Shown here in pieces: positions 10,807-20,845 of a DNA stretch of 64,000 nt. Within the stretch, counting starts at the first letter, position 1. Every line of letters starts with the position of its first letter. The position numbers and the translations under genes were made by a program. The DNA lies in the NCBI GenBank assembly GCA_019044685.2, contig JAGTXX020000015.1, forward strand, positions 1,550,001 through 1,614,000, read 5' to 3'. Source of the DNA: Nannochloris sp. 'desiccata' (taxonomy: Eukaryota > Chlorophyta > Trebouxiophyceae > Chlorellales > Chlorellaceae). Below the pieces are notes generated by a model. It saw nothing but the letters and a program-made list of their open reading frames with translations, had not been told where the DNA came from and searched no databases.

Positions 10807-11279
10807 TTAGTTTATTTACTAACCTTTTTCTCCCCTATTAACATATTTCTAAACCAATTATAAAATACGTTGCTAATCATATATAACTAACAGCCAAGAG
10901 TAACTATTGATACCGCTTCAACTTTTTTTCTTTTATTATGAGACCTACGTTCAAAGGGATGACGCTTTCTTTGTGATGTAAGTTACAGCGTGCATTTCAC
11001 TTTCTAAAAAAAACTGACTACCTTTTGTCTAAGTGTAAAAATCTTACTTGCACATTCTGCTCCACAGCTGACTCAGGCCAAAGCTTCAAGCTCGGTGACT
11101 CCTCAGAGGCAAGACCGTCTTGCCGGACACCTGGAAAACAATTCCCTTTTTTGCCATGAAAGATAGGAACTACGATTGTGCTCGATTCTTTATAAAATAA
11201 TTAATATAGAGTGAAGCTAACAAAGCCAAGCACATCACGTTACCAAGCAATCAAACCAACAATAATACTCTTTGGGAAG
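10807..11279. other. Intergenic between flippase and hydrolase genes
   Basis: About 470 AT-rich bases. It presumably holds the flippase 3' UTR and the hydrolase promoter. No RNA gene, repeat or ORF is supported. Confidence 0.6.
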
Positions 11280-12267
11280 ATGATGGAAATCATACGATTA
11301 CAAGATGGCAGAGAGCTTTCATATACAGTTTTCGGGGTTAGAAACCCTGAGCCTGGGCGCACTATAATATATTTCCACGGGTTTATGAGCAGTAGATTGG
11401 AAGCTGCTATGCTTCAAGACAGAGCTCTTGACCTGGGTATTAGAATAGTTGCAGCCGACCGTTCTGGTTATGGTGACTCTACCTATGACCCTCACCGCAC
11501 TCCTCACAGCGCTGTGAAGGATGTAGAACAACTATTAGAAGCCCTTCTTCCCCCTGATGAGAAGGTTGTCTTCTACGGAGTTTCAGGTAAAGCTTTTAAC
11601 TTATGGAATAATGGCGGTACTTTCTACCAAATATATACTTTTTTTCTTACTAACAATTTAATTAATTATTCCGTCTGCAGGTGGATCTCCCTATGCAGCA
11701 GCTTGTGCTGCTTTACTACAGAATAGAGCTCATGGATTACTCTTAAACGTCCCATTTGCTCTCATAGCAGGCAGAGAAGAAAAAGTTTGTGTCGGTCTCA
11801 GTAAGACTGCAACTCGAATGTTCCGTGATGTCAAAATAAACCCTATTAAAGTCAAAATTACGTTATATATGGCATCGTTATTGCAACGTACACCGCTTAG
11901 ATTTCTGCTTCTTAAATATGGAGGCTTCTCTAAGGTAGATATTGAAACTCAGAAGTTATTTAAAAATAAAGGAGGGGCGTTGAATTTGGCTGGTAGGGAA
12001 GGCAACAAACGGGGGTTAAAAGGGCAGTTCTTGGATTTGCAGATCATGGCAACACATTCACATGAAAGTTTGACTGGTCTGTTGGGCAGTGTGACGTGTA
12101 AGAGTGTGGTTTGGGCGGGAGCCATGGACTGCACGACTCCTGCCGCCATGGCCCATTCTTACGTAGAAGAACTGCCAAATGCAAAGCTGCACTTAGTGCC
12201 TGATATGGGACATTTCTTAGGCATGAAGCATAGCACAGAAATCATAAAATCCATCTATTCTATCTAG
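11280..12267 (+). CDS. Alpha/beta-hydrolase fold protein
   Basis: A small alpha/beta hydrolase of about 297 residues in two exons (11280-11586 and 11681-12267) that join in frame within the nucleophile elbow. The oxyanion-hole region reads YFHGFMSSRLEA, followed by DRSGYGDS. The spliced nucleophile elbow is GVSGGSPYA (GxSxG). A late acidic residue in GAMDCTTP and the His in DMGHF complete a plausible Ser-Asp-His triad. Such proteins act as esterases, lipases or related hydrolases; substrate cannot be inferred. The start is the ATG at 11280; a second ATG follows at once. The upstream open frame has no earlier ATG. No signal peptide is evident, so a cytosolic location is likely. Confidence 0.85.
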
Positions 12268-12618
12268 CGTGTAAGAGAAATTTTAGTTCAGAAATTACAG
12301 TCAGTTTCGACTGACGATCCGGGGACAATTTGAAAGCCGGCTCTTGCCAAAGGCCTATTTTAAAAGGCTCTGATGAACACAAAATAGCCCTCTTCATTAT
12401 TTACGCAGTTAGGCGAATAAAGGGGGAGCAAAGGTGCGTTGCTGCGAAGCTATCTCCTTGAGAGGGCGGCTTGCTGGGTTGATGGGAAAGCGAATTTACA
12501 GCAAAATGTTGGTTTTGAGGGTTGAAAGGCCCTTAGATACATCAACTTATTTGAACATATAAATTAGGAGGTATTAATTAAGTTGGATTAAGCTTACCTC
12601 GTCTCCGAGTTGTTTTAA
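12268..12618. other. Intergenic upstream of eL31
   Basis: About 350 bases containing the eL31 promoter and leader. A TGATGA string near 12371 resembles a snoRNA C box, but no paired terminal stem or convincing D box was seen. No RNA gene is claimed. Confidence 0.55.
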
Positions 12619-13116
12619 ATGCAGATGGCAAAGGACAAGAGCAGCAAGCAGACGGTGGCTACCCGTGAGTACACCATTAACCTTCACAAGAGGCTTCATG
12701 GGCAGACCTTCAAAAAGCGCGCTCCCAAGGCCGTGAAGGAGATCAAGAAGTTCGCCCAGAAGATGATGAGCACCCCTGATGTGCGTGTGGATGTCAAGCT
12801 TAACAAGGCCGTCTGGAGCCAGGTGAGCATAAGGAGTATATGAAAGTTCATATGGATGTTGTCAGAATGTAGCGACTTGGATCAAAGTTATACTTTTAGA
12901 GTTCTATTCTCACTATTTTTTGTTTAACTATCTCACCGCCGCCTCTTATTTTTTAAATTTTTACAGGGTATCCGCAACGTTCCCAACAAGGTCCGCATTG
13001 TTATCCAGAGGAGAAGAAATGAAGATGATGAGGACAGCGAGGAGATGTACTCTCTCGTCACTCTTGCCGAGGACCAGAACACTAAGGGCAAGGGCGTGGT
13101 TGTGCTCGAGGCTTAA
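12619..13116 (+). CDS. RPL31: Cytosolic 60S ribosomal protein eL31
   Basis: Ribosomal protein eL31, a large-subunit component near the polypeptide exit tunnel. Two exons are read: 12619-12822 and 12967-13116, giving 117 residues. The family core is clear: [43 protein letters not shown], then after the intron [16 protein letters not shown] and YSLVTLAED. The intron (144 nt) lies at the usual place just before the G-I-R motif. Length agrees with the family (~120). Translation may start at 12619 (MQMAK) or at the second ATG at 12625 (MAKDK), which looks more typical. The gene converges on eL27, with about 400 bases between their stop codons. Confidence 0.96.
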
Positions 13117-13306
13117 TTCGAGTTGCTACTCTGTTAGAAAAAAAACATTCATACACTAGATTAGAAAATTCTCCCTTGTAACTTTAGTTCTAACAATAAT
13201 AAGTACAGCAACACTAGTAATAGTATTAAAAGGGATAAGAATACTGGAAAGTCAAGCTGTTTGATGCTCGGGTACCTACCAGCAGAGATAGATTTTGTAA
13301 CCCTGT

Positions 13307-13370
13307 TTATACCTTTATACCATTATATAATACTCGTCTACCGGTCGAGTATACCCGCTATACCGGTATA
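13307..13370. repeat. Cluster of TATACC repeats and palindromes between eL31 and eL27
   Basis: Two tandem TTTATACC copies (13307-13322) are followed by a hairpin TACTCG / CGAGTA (13331-13336 with 13346-13351, nine-base loop). A perfect 12-base palindrome TATACCGGTATA follows at 13359-13370. ACCGGT occurs in both the hairpin loop and the palindrome. It lies between two convergent highly expressed genes. Function is unknown. Confidence 0.6.
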
Positions 13371-13524
13371 AAGGCAGACTAGGAGGATAGAAGGTATAAA
13401 ATGCAAGCCTCGATCCTATTTCCCCGCAGGAACCCTCCCTGCTATCCTCTCAGCAATAAATCATTATTTTTGGAAGTCTAAGTTACATAATTTTTATTTT
13501 CTTATACAGAAGGTAACACATATT

Positions 13525-14244
13525 TTAGAAGCGGAGCTTGGAGAAGAACCACCTGTTCTTTCCGCTCTTGAACTTCTCTTCGAGCAACTTCTTGGCCTCC
13601 TTCTTGGCCTCAACCTTCTTAGAGCTGTTATCGAGCACATCATTAGAGACCACGTTTTTAAGCTCAACCTCGAGGTTGTAGCGAGTGGGCATCATGTGCT
13701 GGTAGTTGACAGTCTTGATGAAAGTCTTGACGCTAGAGCGGCGGGCCTGCTTCTTGAGAGAGGACCTCTTGATGACCTGCACAGACATAGATATTTTGAA
13801 TGTTAGAGATGTGTGCAATCAATTGATCATTAATTAATCTAGAATAGCCAACGTGCAAGCTGTTTAAAACATTGAAGCTCCCAAGCTTGGCATCATCAAG
13901 TTTTCAAATGATTCTCACCTTGCGGGGCTCCTTGCTAAGGCCGCACACCAAGGCGTGACCGTAAGCGCGGCCGCTGGTTCCATCGTCATAGTTCTTTACA
14001 ATGACGGCCTTCTTGCCGGCAAATCTGCCAGAGAGCAAAATTACGACCTTGCCAGGCTGCAAATTAATAAAAAGAACAACAAAATTAGTCAGTATTCAGC
14101 TCCTTAATTTACGAATGCTATTTAATAGTTTCATATCCTAGCTTCAAGCTGCTTTAAGTATGTCCTTGGGCTGCATAAACCAAAAGCTGCAGCCATCGAT
14201 GGCTCATAGCCGCCCACTTTGCTACGCACCTTCAGGAACTTCAT
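13525..14244 (-). CDS. RPL27: Cytosolic 60S ribosomal protein eL27
   Basis: Ribosomal protein eL27 in three exons on the minus strand: 14244-14230 (only five codons, MKFLK), 14056-13919 and 13776-13525. They join in frame to about 134 residues, matching the usual 135. Family hallmarks are the KOW-like start [18 protein letters not shown], then [42 protein letters not shown] and the invariant end RWFFSKLRF. Introns of 173 and 142 nt have GT-AG ends. The tiny first exon explains why no ORF covers the N-terminus. The second residue is Lys where plants have Val-Lys, which is harmless. Divergent from the CDP-DAG synthase gene. Confidence 0.95.
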
Positions 14245-14517
14245 GACGAGTTTTCTGCCCTCCGAGTGGCCCTACAGTAATGGGCGCTATATAGAAGAGG
14301 CAGACACTAGCTTGAACAGGCCGCAAAGTAAAGTTTTTTGCCACTGCCTGGGACAAATGGTGGCTGGGTCTCCAAACGTGGCGAAATTGCTCTTTTAGAT
14401 TAAAATTACCAGACCTGATTGCTCTGTGAATTCATCTACAATTGATTAGTTGTATTTCCATTTTATATGAGACCTTAGAGTGACCCGATTTTGAATAGAA
14501 ATACAATTTATCTAGAC
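14245..14517. promoter_or_regulatory. Shared divergent upstream region, eL27 and CDP-DAG synthase
   Basis: A 273-base gap between two divergent start codons must contain both promoters. No individual element is clear enough to name. Confidence 0.45.
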
Positions 14518-15753
14518 ATGGCTTCCAAAGTAGGAAGTTCTTTAGCACAAAACCATGTCGGAAGCAATCATAATGTCAATTCAGGAGTATATAAACCCCA
14601 ATTTAGACCATGCACATTGGATCTACGTGGTGCAGGAGCACTTTCTCCTTCCGATCGCAGACCTTGTAGCCAATCTCTCTGCCTTCCTGTAAGCTTGGGA
14701 CGCTCTACCTGCCGTTACACACGCCGTGTAAGTGCCGCAGATGCATCAAACGTCGGAGACAGCGGCGCTTCCGGTTCATTCGATGCTATCTCCACTCAGC
14801 CTTCTGCTTCTTCTACCGACGGCGGAGATGCAATCCCCGCCAAGCCAAAAGGACCAAGTAGCTTGGCGAAACGCGCTATTTTCGGCACTATTTTAGGCAC
14901 CAGTGGTGCTGTAGTTATACTATTAGGTGGCTGGGTATACGCAGCGGTCACGTGTCTAGTAGCTTTCCAATGCAGCAAAGAATTTATGGGATTGGTCAAC
15001 GCTAAAGGCATCTCTGAAGGAATGAAGCCACCTCCCCCAGTTATTTCCTCCGCCATCAGCTTGTCCTGTGTAGCATTAAACGCCTGGGCGTTTACCTCTG
15101 GTGGAAAGACAGCTTCCGCAATGGCTGTTGCCACGTTTATAGTGCTGTCTTTGCAGCTCGTAGCATCTCGAAAACCTCGATTTGCACAGCTGACGTCGGC
15201 TGTGTTTGGTTTAGTGTATTGTGGGTATCTTCCAAGTTTTTGGATAAAGCTTCGATGGTTGGCAATGCCCGCTTTACACAGCACTGTCATGCAAAACTGG
15301 CAATCTGCAGTGGGAGGCGTTACGCAAGCTACCGTAGGTGTTGTGGCTTGTTTTATGACCGTCGCTTGCATTATTGCTGCTGACACCGGTGCCTATTTCT
15401 GTGGAAAGTCACTTGGAAAGACAAAATTAATCAGTATCAGCCCTAAAAAGACAGTTGAAGGTGCCATCGGAGGTCTTTTATCTAGTATTGGTGTGGCATT
15501 AGCCTTATTTAAGTACTTTGCTTGGCCAGATAGCCCAGTCAGTGCAGCTGCTCTTGGAACGGTTATCTTCATTAGTAGCTTATTCGGCGACCTGATAGAG
15601 TCTGTAATCAAGCGTGATGCTGGGCTTAAAGATGCAAGTAATTTGATCCCTGGACATGGAGGCTTGCTCGATAGAATGGATAGCTATTTGTTTACTGGAG
15701 CCTGTGTTTATTTCTTTATACGATATTGCATTCGTGGGTATGGAGTTCTTTGA
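14518..15753 (+). CDS. Phosphatidate cytidylyltransferase (CDP-diacylglycerol synthase), plastid type
   Basis: An intronless 411-residue CDP-DAG synthase. It makes CDP-diacylglycerol from phosphatidate and CTP, the precursor of phosphatidylglycerol needed for thylakoids. The first ~110 residues are Ser/Ala/Arg-rich with few acidic residues, as in a chloroplast transit peptide; the body then has about seven hydrophobic segments. The C-terminal family signature is intact: SVIKRDAGLKDASNLIPGHG then GLLDRMDSYLFTG (K-R...K-D...P-G-H-G-G...D-R-x-D). An upstream conserved block reads AADTGAYFCGKSLGKTKLI. The bacterial-like form and the transit peptide suggest the plastid CDS4/CDS5 group of plants. 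Start is the first ATG at 14518. Confidence 0.92.
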   Translation: MASKVGSSLAQNHVGSNHNVNSGVYKPQFRPCTLDLRGAGALSPSDRRPCSQSLCLPVSLGRSTCRYTRRVSAADASNVGDSGASGSFDAISTQPSASSTDGGDAIPAKPKGPSSLAKRAIFGTILGTSGAVVILLGGWVYAAVTCLVAFQCSKEFMGLVNAKGISEGMKPPPPVISSAISLSCVALNAWAFTSGGKTASAMAVATFIVLSLQLVASRKPRFAQLTSAVFGLVYCGYLPSFWIKLRWLAMPALHSTVMQNWQSAVGGVTQATVGVVACFMTVACIIAADTGAYFCGKSLGKTKLISISPKKTVEGAIGGLLSSIGVALALFKYFAWPDSPVSAAALGTVIFISSLFGDLIESVIKRDAGLKDASNLIPGHGGLLDRMDSYLFTGACVYFFIRYCIRGYGVL

Positions 15754-16144
15754 AAAGATATTATCTGTACATAGCAGGAGCGTTTTTAACTGAAAAATTG
15801 TCTGGTTTCGGATGTCTAACTATCTTCAATTTCGTGAGTGAGTGAGTTTATATATTACAAGTGTAAAAACAGTTGGTCTAAAACAGCAAGAGTTGGCAGG
15901 GGGCAGGCAGGCTTCTTCGCTGAAGAAGAAGACCCCGGTTGCCTCGCCTGAAGACGGCAAGAAGACCGATCGTTGGGCCTTCCATGCAAATTATAAATGT
16001 ATATTTTGAATCAACATTGGGGTTGGAAGAGCTGCAATCGTCAAACAACTTGTTCGACCATCAAAAATTCAAAATTTAGAACTTCCGCACAGTCTTCCCG
16101 ATTTTGTCTTGGTGGGAAGAAGTGATCCCTAGGTTAATAACATC
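15754..16144. other. Intergenic between CDP-DAG synthase and PurM
   Basis: About 390 bases. A CTTCTTC / GAAGAAG hairpin sits near 15911-15927. Otherwise it is the presumed 3' UTR and PurM promoter; nothing else supported. Confidence 0.5.
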
Positions 16145-17851
16145 ATGAAGATCGCTACACAACTTACTGTCGGCGGCCAGGTGTGCAGCACGTCCATGTG
16201 CATGCTACCATTGGCTACTAGCAATCACCCTGCCAGGAGACTAGCTGTAAAACACGTCTGCAAAGCCGAAGGAAAAGGTCTTAGTTATAAGGATGCTGGT
16301 GTGGATATTGATGCTGGTAACGAATTGGTCAAACGCATCCAAAAACTTAATCCCAGTATAGGCGGCTTCAGCGGAATGGTTCCGTTTGGTAAGCTAGTAG
16401 CAGCTATATATCTTTTCTAATCACCTCTCTCTCTTGGTTTTTTAGTGTAGCACCCTAGCTGAGGGTTAGTTTCATATATTAGTACTCTATCTCATTCTGT
16501 TTCTGCTTTTTCATTACAGGTGATTCCTTCCTCGTTGCCGGCACTGATGGCGTTGGTACAAAATTAAAACTGGCCTTTGACATGAACAAACACGACACTG
16601 TAGGCATTGATTTAGTTGCTATGAGTGTCAATGATATCATCACTTCTGGTGCTAAGCCTATGTTCTTCCTGGATTATTTCGCAACTGGAAAACTTAATGT
16701 TGACCAAGCAGAGCAGGTATGTTCAAATTATACTTCTCATATTCATTTGTTTTTGTATGCGTGGGGTCTATATCGTGGGACTTCAACACTCTCCGGTCCT
16801 TGATCTGATCACATCGCTATAATAATGCATGGACACTGATTTCCAATCAACTTTTCTTTTGTGGTTGAATTGGAATGATCCCCGTGCTACATTCCTTTTA
16901 AAAGATATGTTTCTGTTTAATAAATGCTACTTCTATAATTTCTAACGTATAATTCGAGTATTATTATTATTATCGAATAAATAATCAAATCTGACGGATT
17001 TCCCTTCTAATCTTGTCTTGTTTCTTTTTTCTACCAGGTGGTCAAGGGAATTGTGGACGGGTGCAAAGAATCAGATTGCATTTTGCTAGGTGGAGAGACA
17101 GCCGAGATGCCTGGTTTCTACCCTGAAGGAGAGTACGATCTTGCCGGATTTGCAGTGGGTTCAGTAAAGAAAGAAAAGGTGATTGATGGATCTCGAATTA
17201 AAGCTGGAGATGTAGTGCTTGGCATCGCCAGCAGCGGTGTGCACTCAAATGGATTTAGTCTCGTACGTAAAGTATTGGAAATTAGTGGAAAGACGATGCA
17301 TGATATTGCACCATGGAGTGGAGAGAGTTTTGGACTGACGTTGTTGACTCCTACTGTGTTGTATGTGAAAACTGCGTTGAAATTGATCGATACAGTCGAT
17401 GTTAGAGTAAGTTTGGGGGGGGTATATTTTAAAATGATTTTCTGCTCTCCAACTTGTTTTAATAATAATACCAACCTTATTCTACCTGATCTAATTCTAA
17501 TTTCTAACAACCTCCCCTTCTATACCTGTTAACTAATCATCCAATTCTTTCTTATCTAAATAGGGTTTTGTCCATATCACTGGAGGTGGCTTTCCAGAAA
17601 ATATTCCACGCGTTGTCCCCAAGGGACTTGCCACAAAGATCAACCGGTCTTCCTGGGAGATTCCTGCCCTATTTAAGTGGATTCAAGAAGCTGGTAGTGT
17701 ACCTGATTCTGAAATGTTCCGTACCTTCAACATGGGTGTGGGGTTGGTCGCTGTGGTGCCAAGGGAGGATGTTGACAAGGCGCTTGCAGCCGGTGTGGGT
17801 GCATTTGTAATGGGTGAAATTGTTCAGGGAGAAGGAGTAATTATGGACTGA
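16145..17851 (+). CDS. PURM: Phosphoribosylformylglycinamidine cyclo-ligase (AIR synthetase), organellar
   Basis: AIR synthetase, fifth step of purine synthesis: FGAM + ATP to aminoimidazole ribonucleotide. Four exons are read (16145-16388, 16520-16716, 17038-17406, 17564-17851) and give about 365 residues, all in frame. The first ~40 residues are Ser/Ala/Arg-rich, as in a plastid or dual organellar targeting peptide. Then come [27 protein letters not shown], the metal/ATP site [37 protein letters not shown] and [13 protein letters not shown], the standard order of the family. The intron at 16717-17037 (321 nt) is the longest of the gene. A monofunctional PurM of bacterial type, not the animal GART fusion, is as expected in plants and algae. 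Confidence 0.95.
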
Positions 17852-17997
17852 AAGGAATAAAATCCCATATTACAGCTATTAACTAAATAAATCTTTGGTT
17901 GTGTGCGCGCGTCTATTTCAATTATTTGCTGGAACATTCTGTGTTAATAAAGCAAGAAAAAGGAAAATTAAATAAAAAAAAATAAGGAAAAAGGTCT

Positions 17998-19212
17998 TTA
18001 AGCTTTACGGCGTTTGCTCGTCGGTTTCTTTTTGGCTGTTGCAACAACCCTTGGTTCTTCAGCTACCTCTTCTACTTGATGCATACCTTGATCTTCCGCT
18101 TCTGCTGCTGCACTACTAGGAGCGAGGTATGCTTCAATTCTCTTGTGCTTTAGCTCGGTACTCAGCAAACTAATTTTGAAATTATCACTGCTGTCGTTGA
18201 CTTTTGCGACCCTCAAATTACCATTGTTCACTAACTGCAGCATAGAAGAGAAGAGACGTGGGACATCGTAATCATTCTCAATTTCAGCTCCAGTAACTAC
18301 TTGATCAAATTCTACGGGACCAGTCAGGGCAGGAGCAGAATCTGTGTTTTTATTGTTAGCATCGCTGCTTAATTTTTTGTTTTTTGTGCTAAGAGCAGGG
18401 TTCTCAGCTTCTTTTTCTTCTTCTTCATTCTGTTGACTATTTCCTGTAGTGTCTACTACCGATAATTGAGCTAATCCTTGTAAAATACACTCTCCATAGT
18501 AATGAATGTCAAATTCTGGTCTTGAATCTTCCTCTTCAAGCACCGGCGCCATTTTCATTCGCCAGGTAGAAACTCTTGAAGCTAGTTCTGTCTGCACTTC
18601 TGCTGCAGCTGCAGCGCTAATAAGTGACTCAACATGTACTCTACATAAATCTTCGTATGAAATATCACCGTCATTACCACCATTCTCGTTTAACAGGTCA
18701 CTTAAAGGACCACCCCTATCCCAACCATCACCGCCGCCAGCATCCGCAAAGGCTCCCTCAAAATCATCGCCATCAGGCATACCAGCATCAATCTGATCGT
18801 CAAAGAATTCAGGATCATATCTATTATTATCCTCATGTACGTTATCTTCTTCGTCTTCATCAGCAGCTGCTGCCATAGCTTCTTCTGCTTCCTGTAGAGT
18901 AAACACCGCTGTGGCGGCCGTGGTAGGCTTCTTACTTTGTCTAGCAGCAGCGACTTCGCGGCTAAGTTTCCGTGCTTCCTTTGCATCTTCAAGTTGAGAT
19001 TGGTGTAATGCGTAGTGGAATTCAGGGAATAAAAGGCCAGTGGCAGGTGCAGGCAAGAGTAATAGGCCATCAGCGATGGCAGTGGCGGGTGGTAGTTGTT
19101 GGGCTGCACGCATTTTCGGTTTCGTTGGCAGTCTAGAGTACTTTTTGAAAGGTTTAGAAGGCATAGAACCTGAATCACTAGGATCTAATGGCTCGTATGG
19201 ATCGAATTCTTC

Positions 19213-19255
<43 letters not shown>

Positions 19256-20472
19256 ACCAATTCTTGCTTTTCTCCCACTTGTGCTTCTACTATACTTGGA
19301 CTTCCGTTCGGCAACGGGACAGCGTCATCCATAGGGCAATCATCACCACCACTAAAGTAATCATACATAGCACCTCCGTCATCAAAGCCATCATGCTGTG
19401 GCTGCTGGGCTTCTTCAACGCCGATTGCCGGTGGTGCCGCTGTAGCAGCGACTGGGAACGCAGTAGGCAATTGCGTTGCAGCTATACCGCAAGCAATAGG
19501 ACGGAGGAACTCATCCAACATAAGTCCATCGCGAGCTTCAAGAAGAAGGGCACCAGAATGATGCACGGCGCAGGAGGCAATCTGAAAAGGGGAATGATTA
19601 ATTTGAATCGTTTTGCAAACAAAGGCTTGATACTTTTAAACCTTAAATCTAGCTCTTCACGACTTACTCTATAATTTCCAGCTTCACCATCACCGTCACC
19701 CAATCCTGTGTCTTCTAAAGCCAGTAAAGTGGCAGGCAAACGAACTGGAAGAGCTTCCTCAAGCTGAGCGTCCTCTTCCATATCAATGCCGGTACCCTCT
19801 GCAACAATATAATTTATATTATAACAACGTTATGAATATTGTATTTTTACTTATTATTCTATAAGCTAGCCAAATTATCTTTCTTCTAGGTGAGCTTTTT
19901 TCTTACCTTCAAGGGTATCGTCTAGGCTTAGAAAATGCTCTTCATCATCAAACTCATCGTCGTCCTGATTTCCAGCCTCGGCTTTGCCCTTGCTTTTAAG
20001 AGCTTTCACCTTTCGATCTGCCACAAACTCAAGAGCTTGATACACTAGACTATGGAGGTATTCGACCTTCTTGCTGTATACGCAGGCTGAGCCTTGAATA
20101 ACTAGTGCCGCTGCAAAAATATTTTTTTGAAAAGGAAGCGTGGGAATAATTGAAGCAAAAAGATTGTTATTCTTGTCAACAGGCTGGACCTGTCATACTT
20201 GCCTTCAGCAAAATTCAATTGCTGTCCTTTTTGAAAGGAGAAGGTGATGCCTTCCAATACTTCCTGAACAGAGAAAAAACAAGGTTTGTTTTATCCAATT
20301 GCAGTTGAGACAAGGTGGTTGCGGAGAGCCATTTGTTCAGCGAGCATCATAGCAGGGTTCGCACCAAGTATTCTCCAAGCTCATTGGCAATGTTGATATT
20401 CCAGTTTGCTGCTAGATCTCGAATAGGCTGCAGCAAGTGAGTATATTTATCAATCTCTTGTGAAGCTGCCAT
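17998..20472 (-). CDS. CAPH2: Condensin-II complex subunit CAP-H2 (kleisin)
   Basis: The kleisin-beta subunit that bridges the SMC2-SMC4 heads of condensin II in chromosome compaction. Five minus-strand exons are read: 20472-20365, 20263-20203, 20110-19907, 19798-19668 and 19581-17998, totalling about 695 residues. The N-terminal CAP-H2 block is unmistakable: [48 protein letters not shown]. In the middle a DPYEPLDP motif matches the conserved W/Y-x-P-L-D-P of the family C-terminal domain. The second intron has a GC donor (AG|GCAAGT), which is needed to join NFAE to AALVIQG. A run of about twelve Asp residues is coded by a trinucleotide repeat. The C-terminus is basic ([11 protein letters not shown]). 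Start is the only ATG before an upstream in-frame stop. Confidence 0.92.
19214..19251. repeat. (ATC)n trinucleotide microsatellite in CAPH2
   Basis: About twelve tandem TCA/ATC units. On the coding (minus) strand they encode an uninterrupted poly-aspartate run in CAP-H2. Length variation would stay in frame. Confidence 0.85.
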
Positions 20473-20845
20473 AACCGCAACAAACTCACTCTGGAGCTTT
20501 CGTTGCTGATCAAAGCCTTGCTCCGTCTCTTGTGCAAATTTACAGAATTAGTAATAGCAAGGTATCAAATTTATCAGGGCTCTTTCAAGGCTACTGCAGG
20601 TACTTCTTTTTTTTTAAAACCTGCAAGAAAGGATCGTAAAACGCTGGCGTGTTTTGATAACAAATAGGCAAGGTAGCTCATCAGCTATTGTATCTGTTTT
20701 ACCCGCAGTATCTTCGATAGATTAGAAAGCCGCGACACAGTGCCAAAGGACTGCACAGTGACCTATTCAAAGACTTGTCGCAACTGCCAGTTCTCATGGT
20801 TTCACAGTCCCTTTAAAAACATTCAATTCGATTCAAATTTTTGCA
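20473..20845. promoter_or_regulatory. Divergent upstream region, CAPH2 and myosin XI
   Basis: A 373-base gap between divergent starts, so it holds both promoters. The CAPH2 frame remains open for some 40 codons upstream of its ATG but without another ATG. No named element was recognised. Confidence 0.45.

Noticed and set aside
12365..12440. TGATGA as a possible C/D snoRNA
   Set aside because: No terminal stem and no suitably placed CTGA D box.
18506..19360. Several plus-strand frames opposite CAP-H2
   Set aside because: They are antisense reflections of the Asp/Ala-rich CAP-H2 exon (poly-Ser from ATC repeats).
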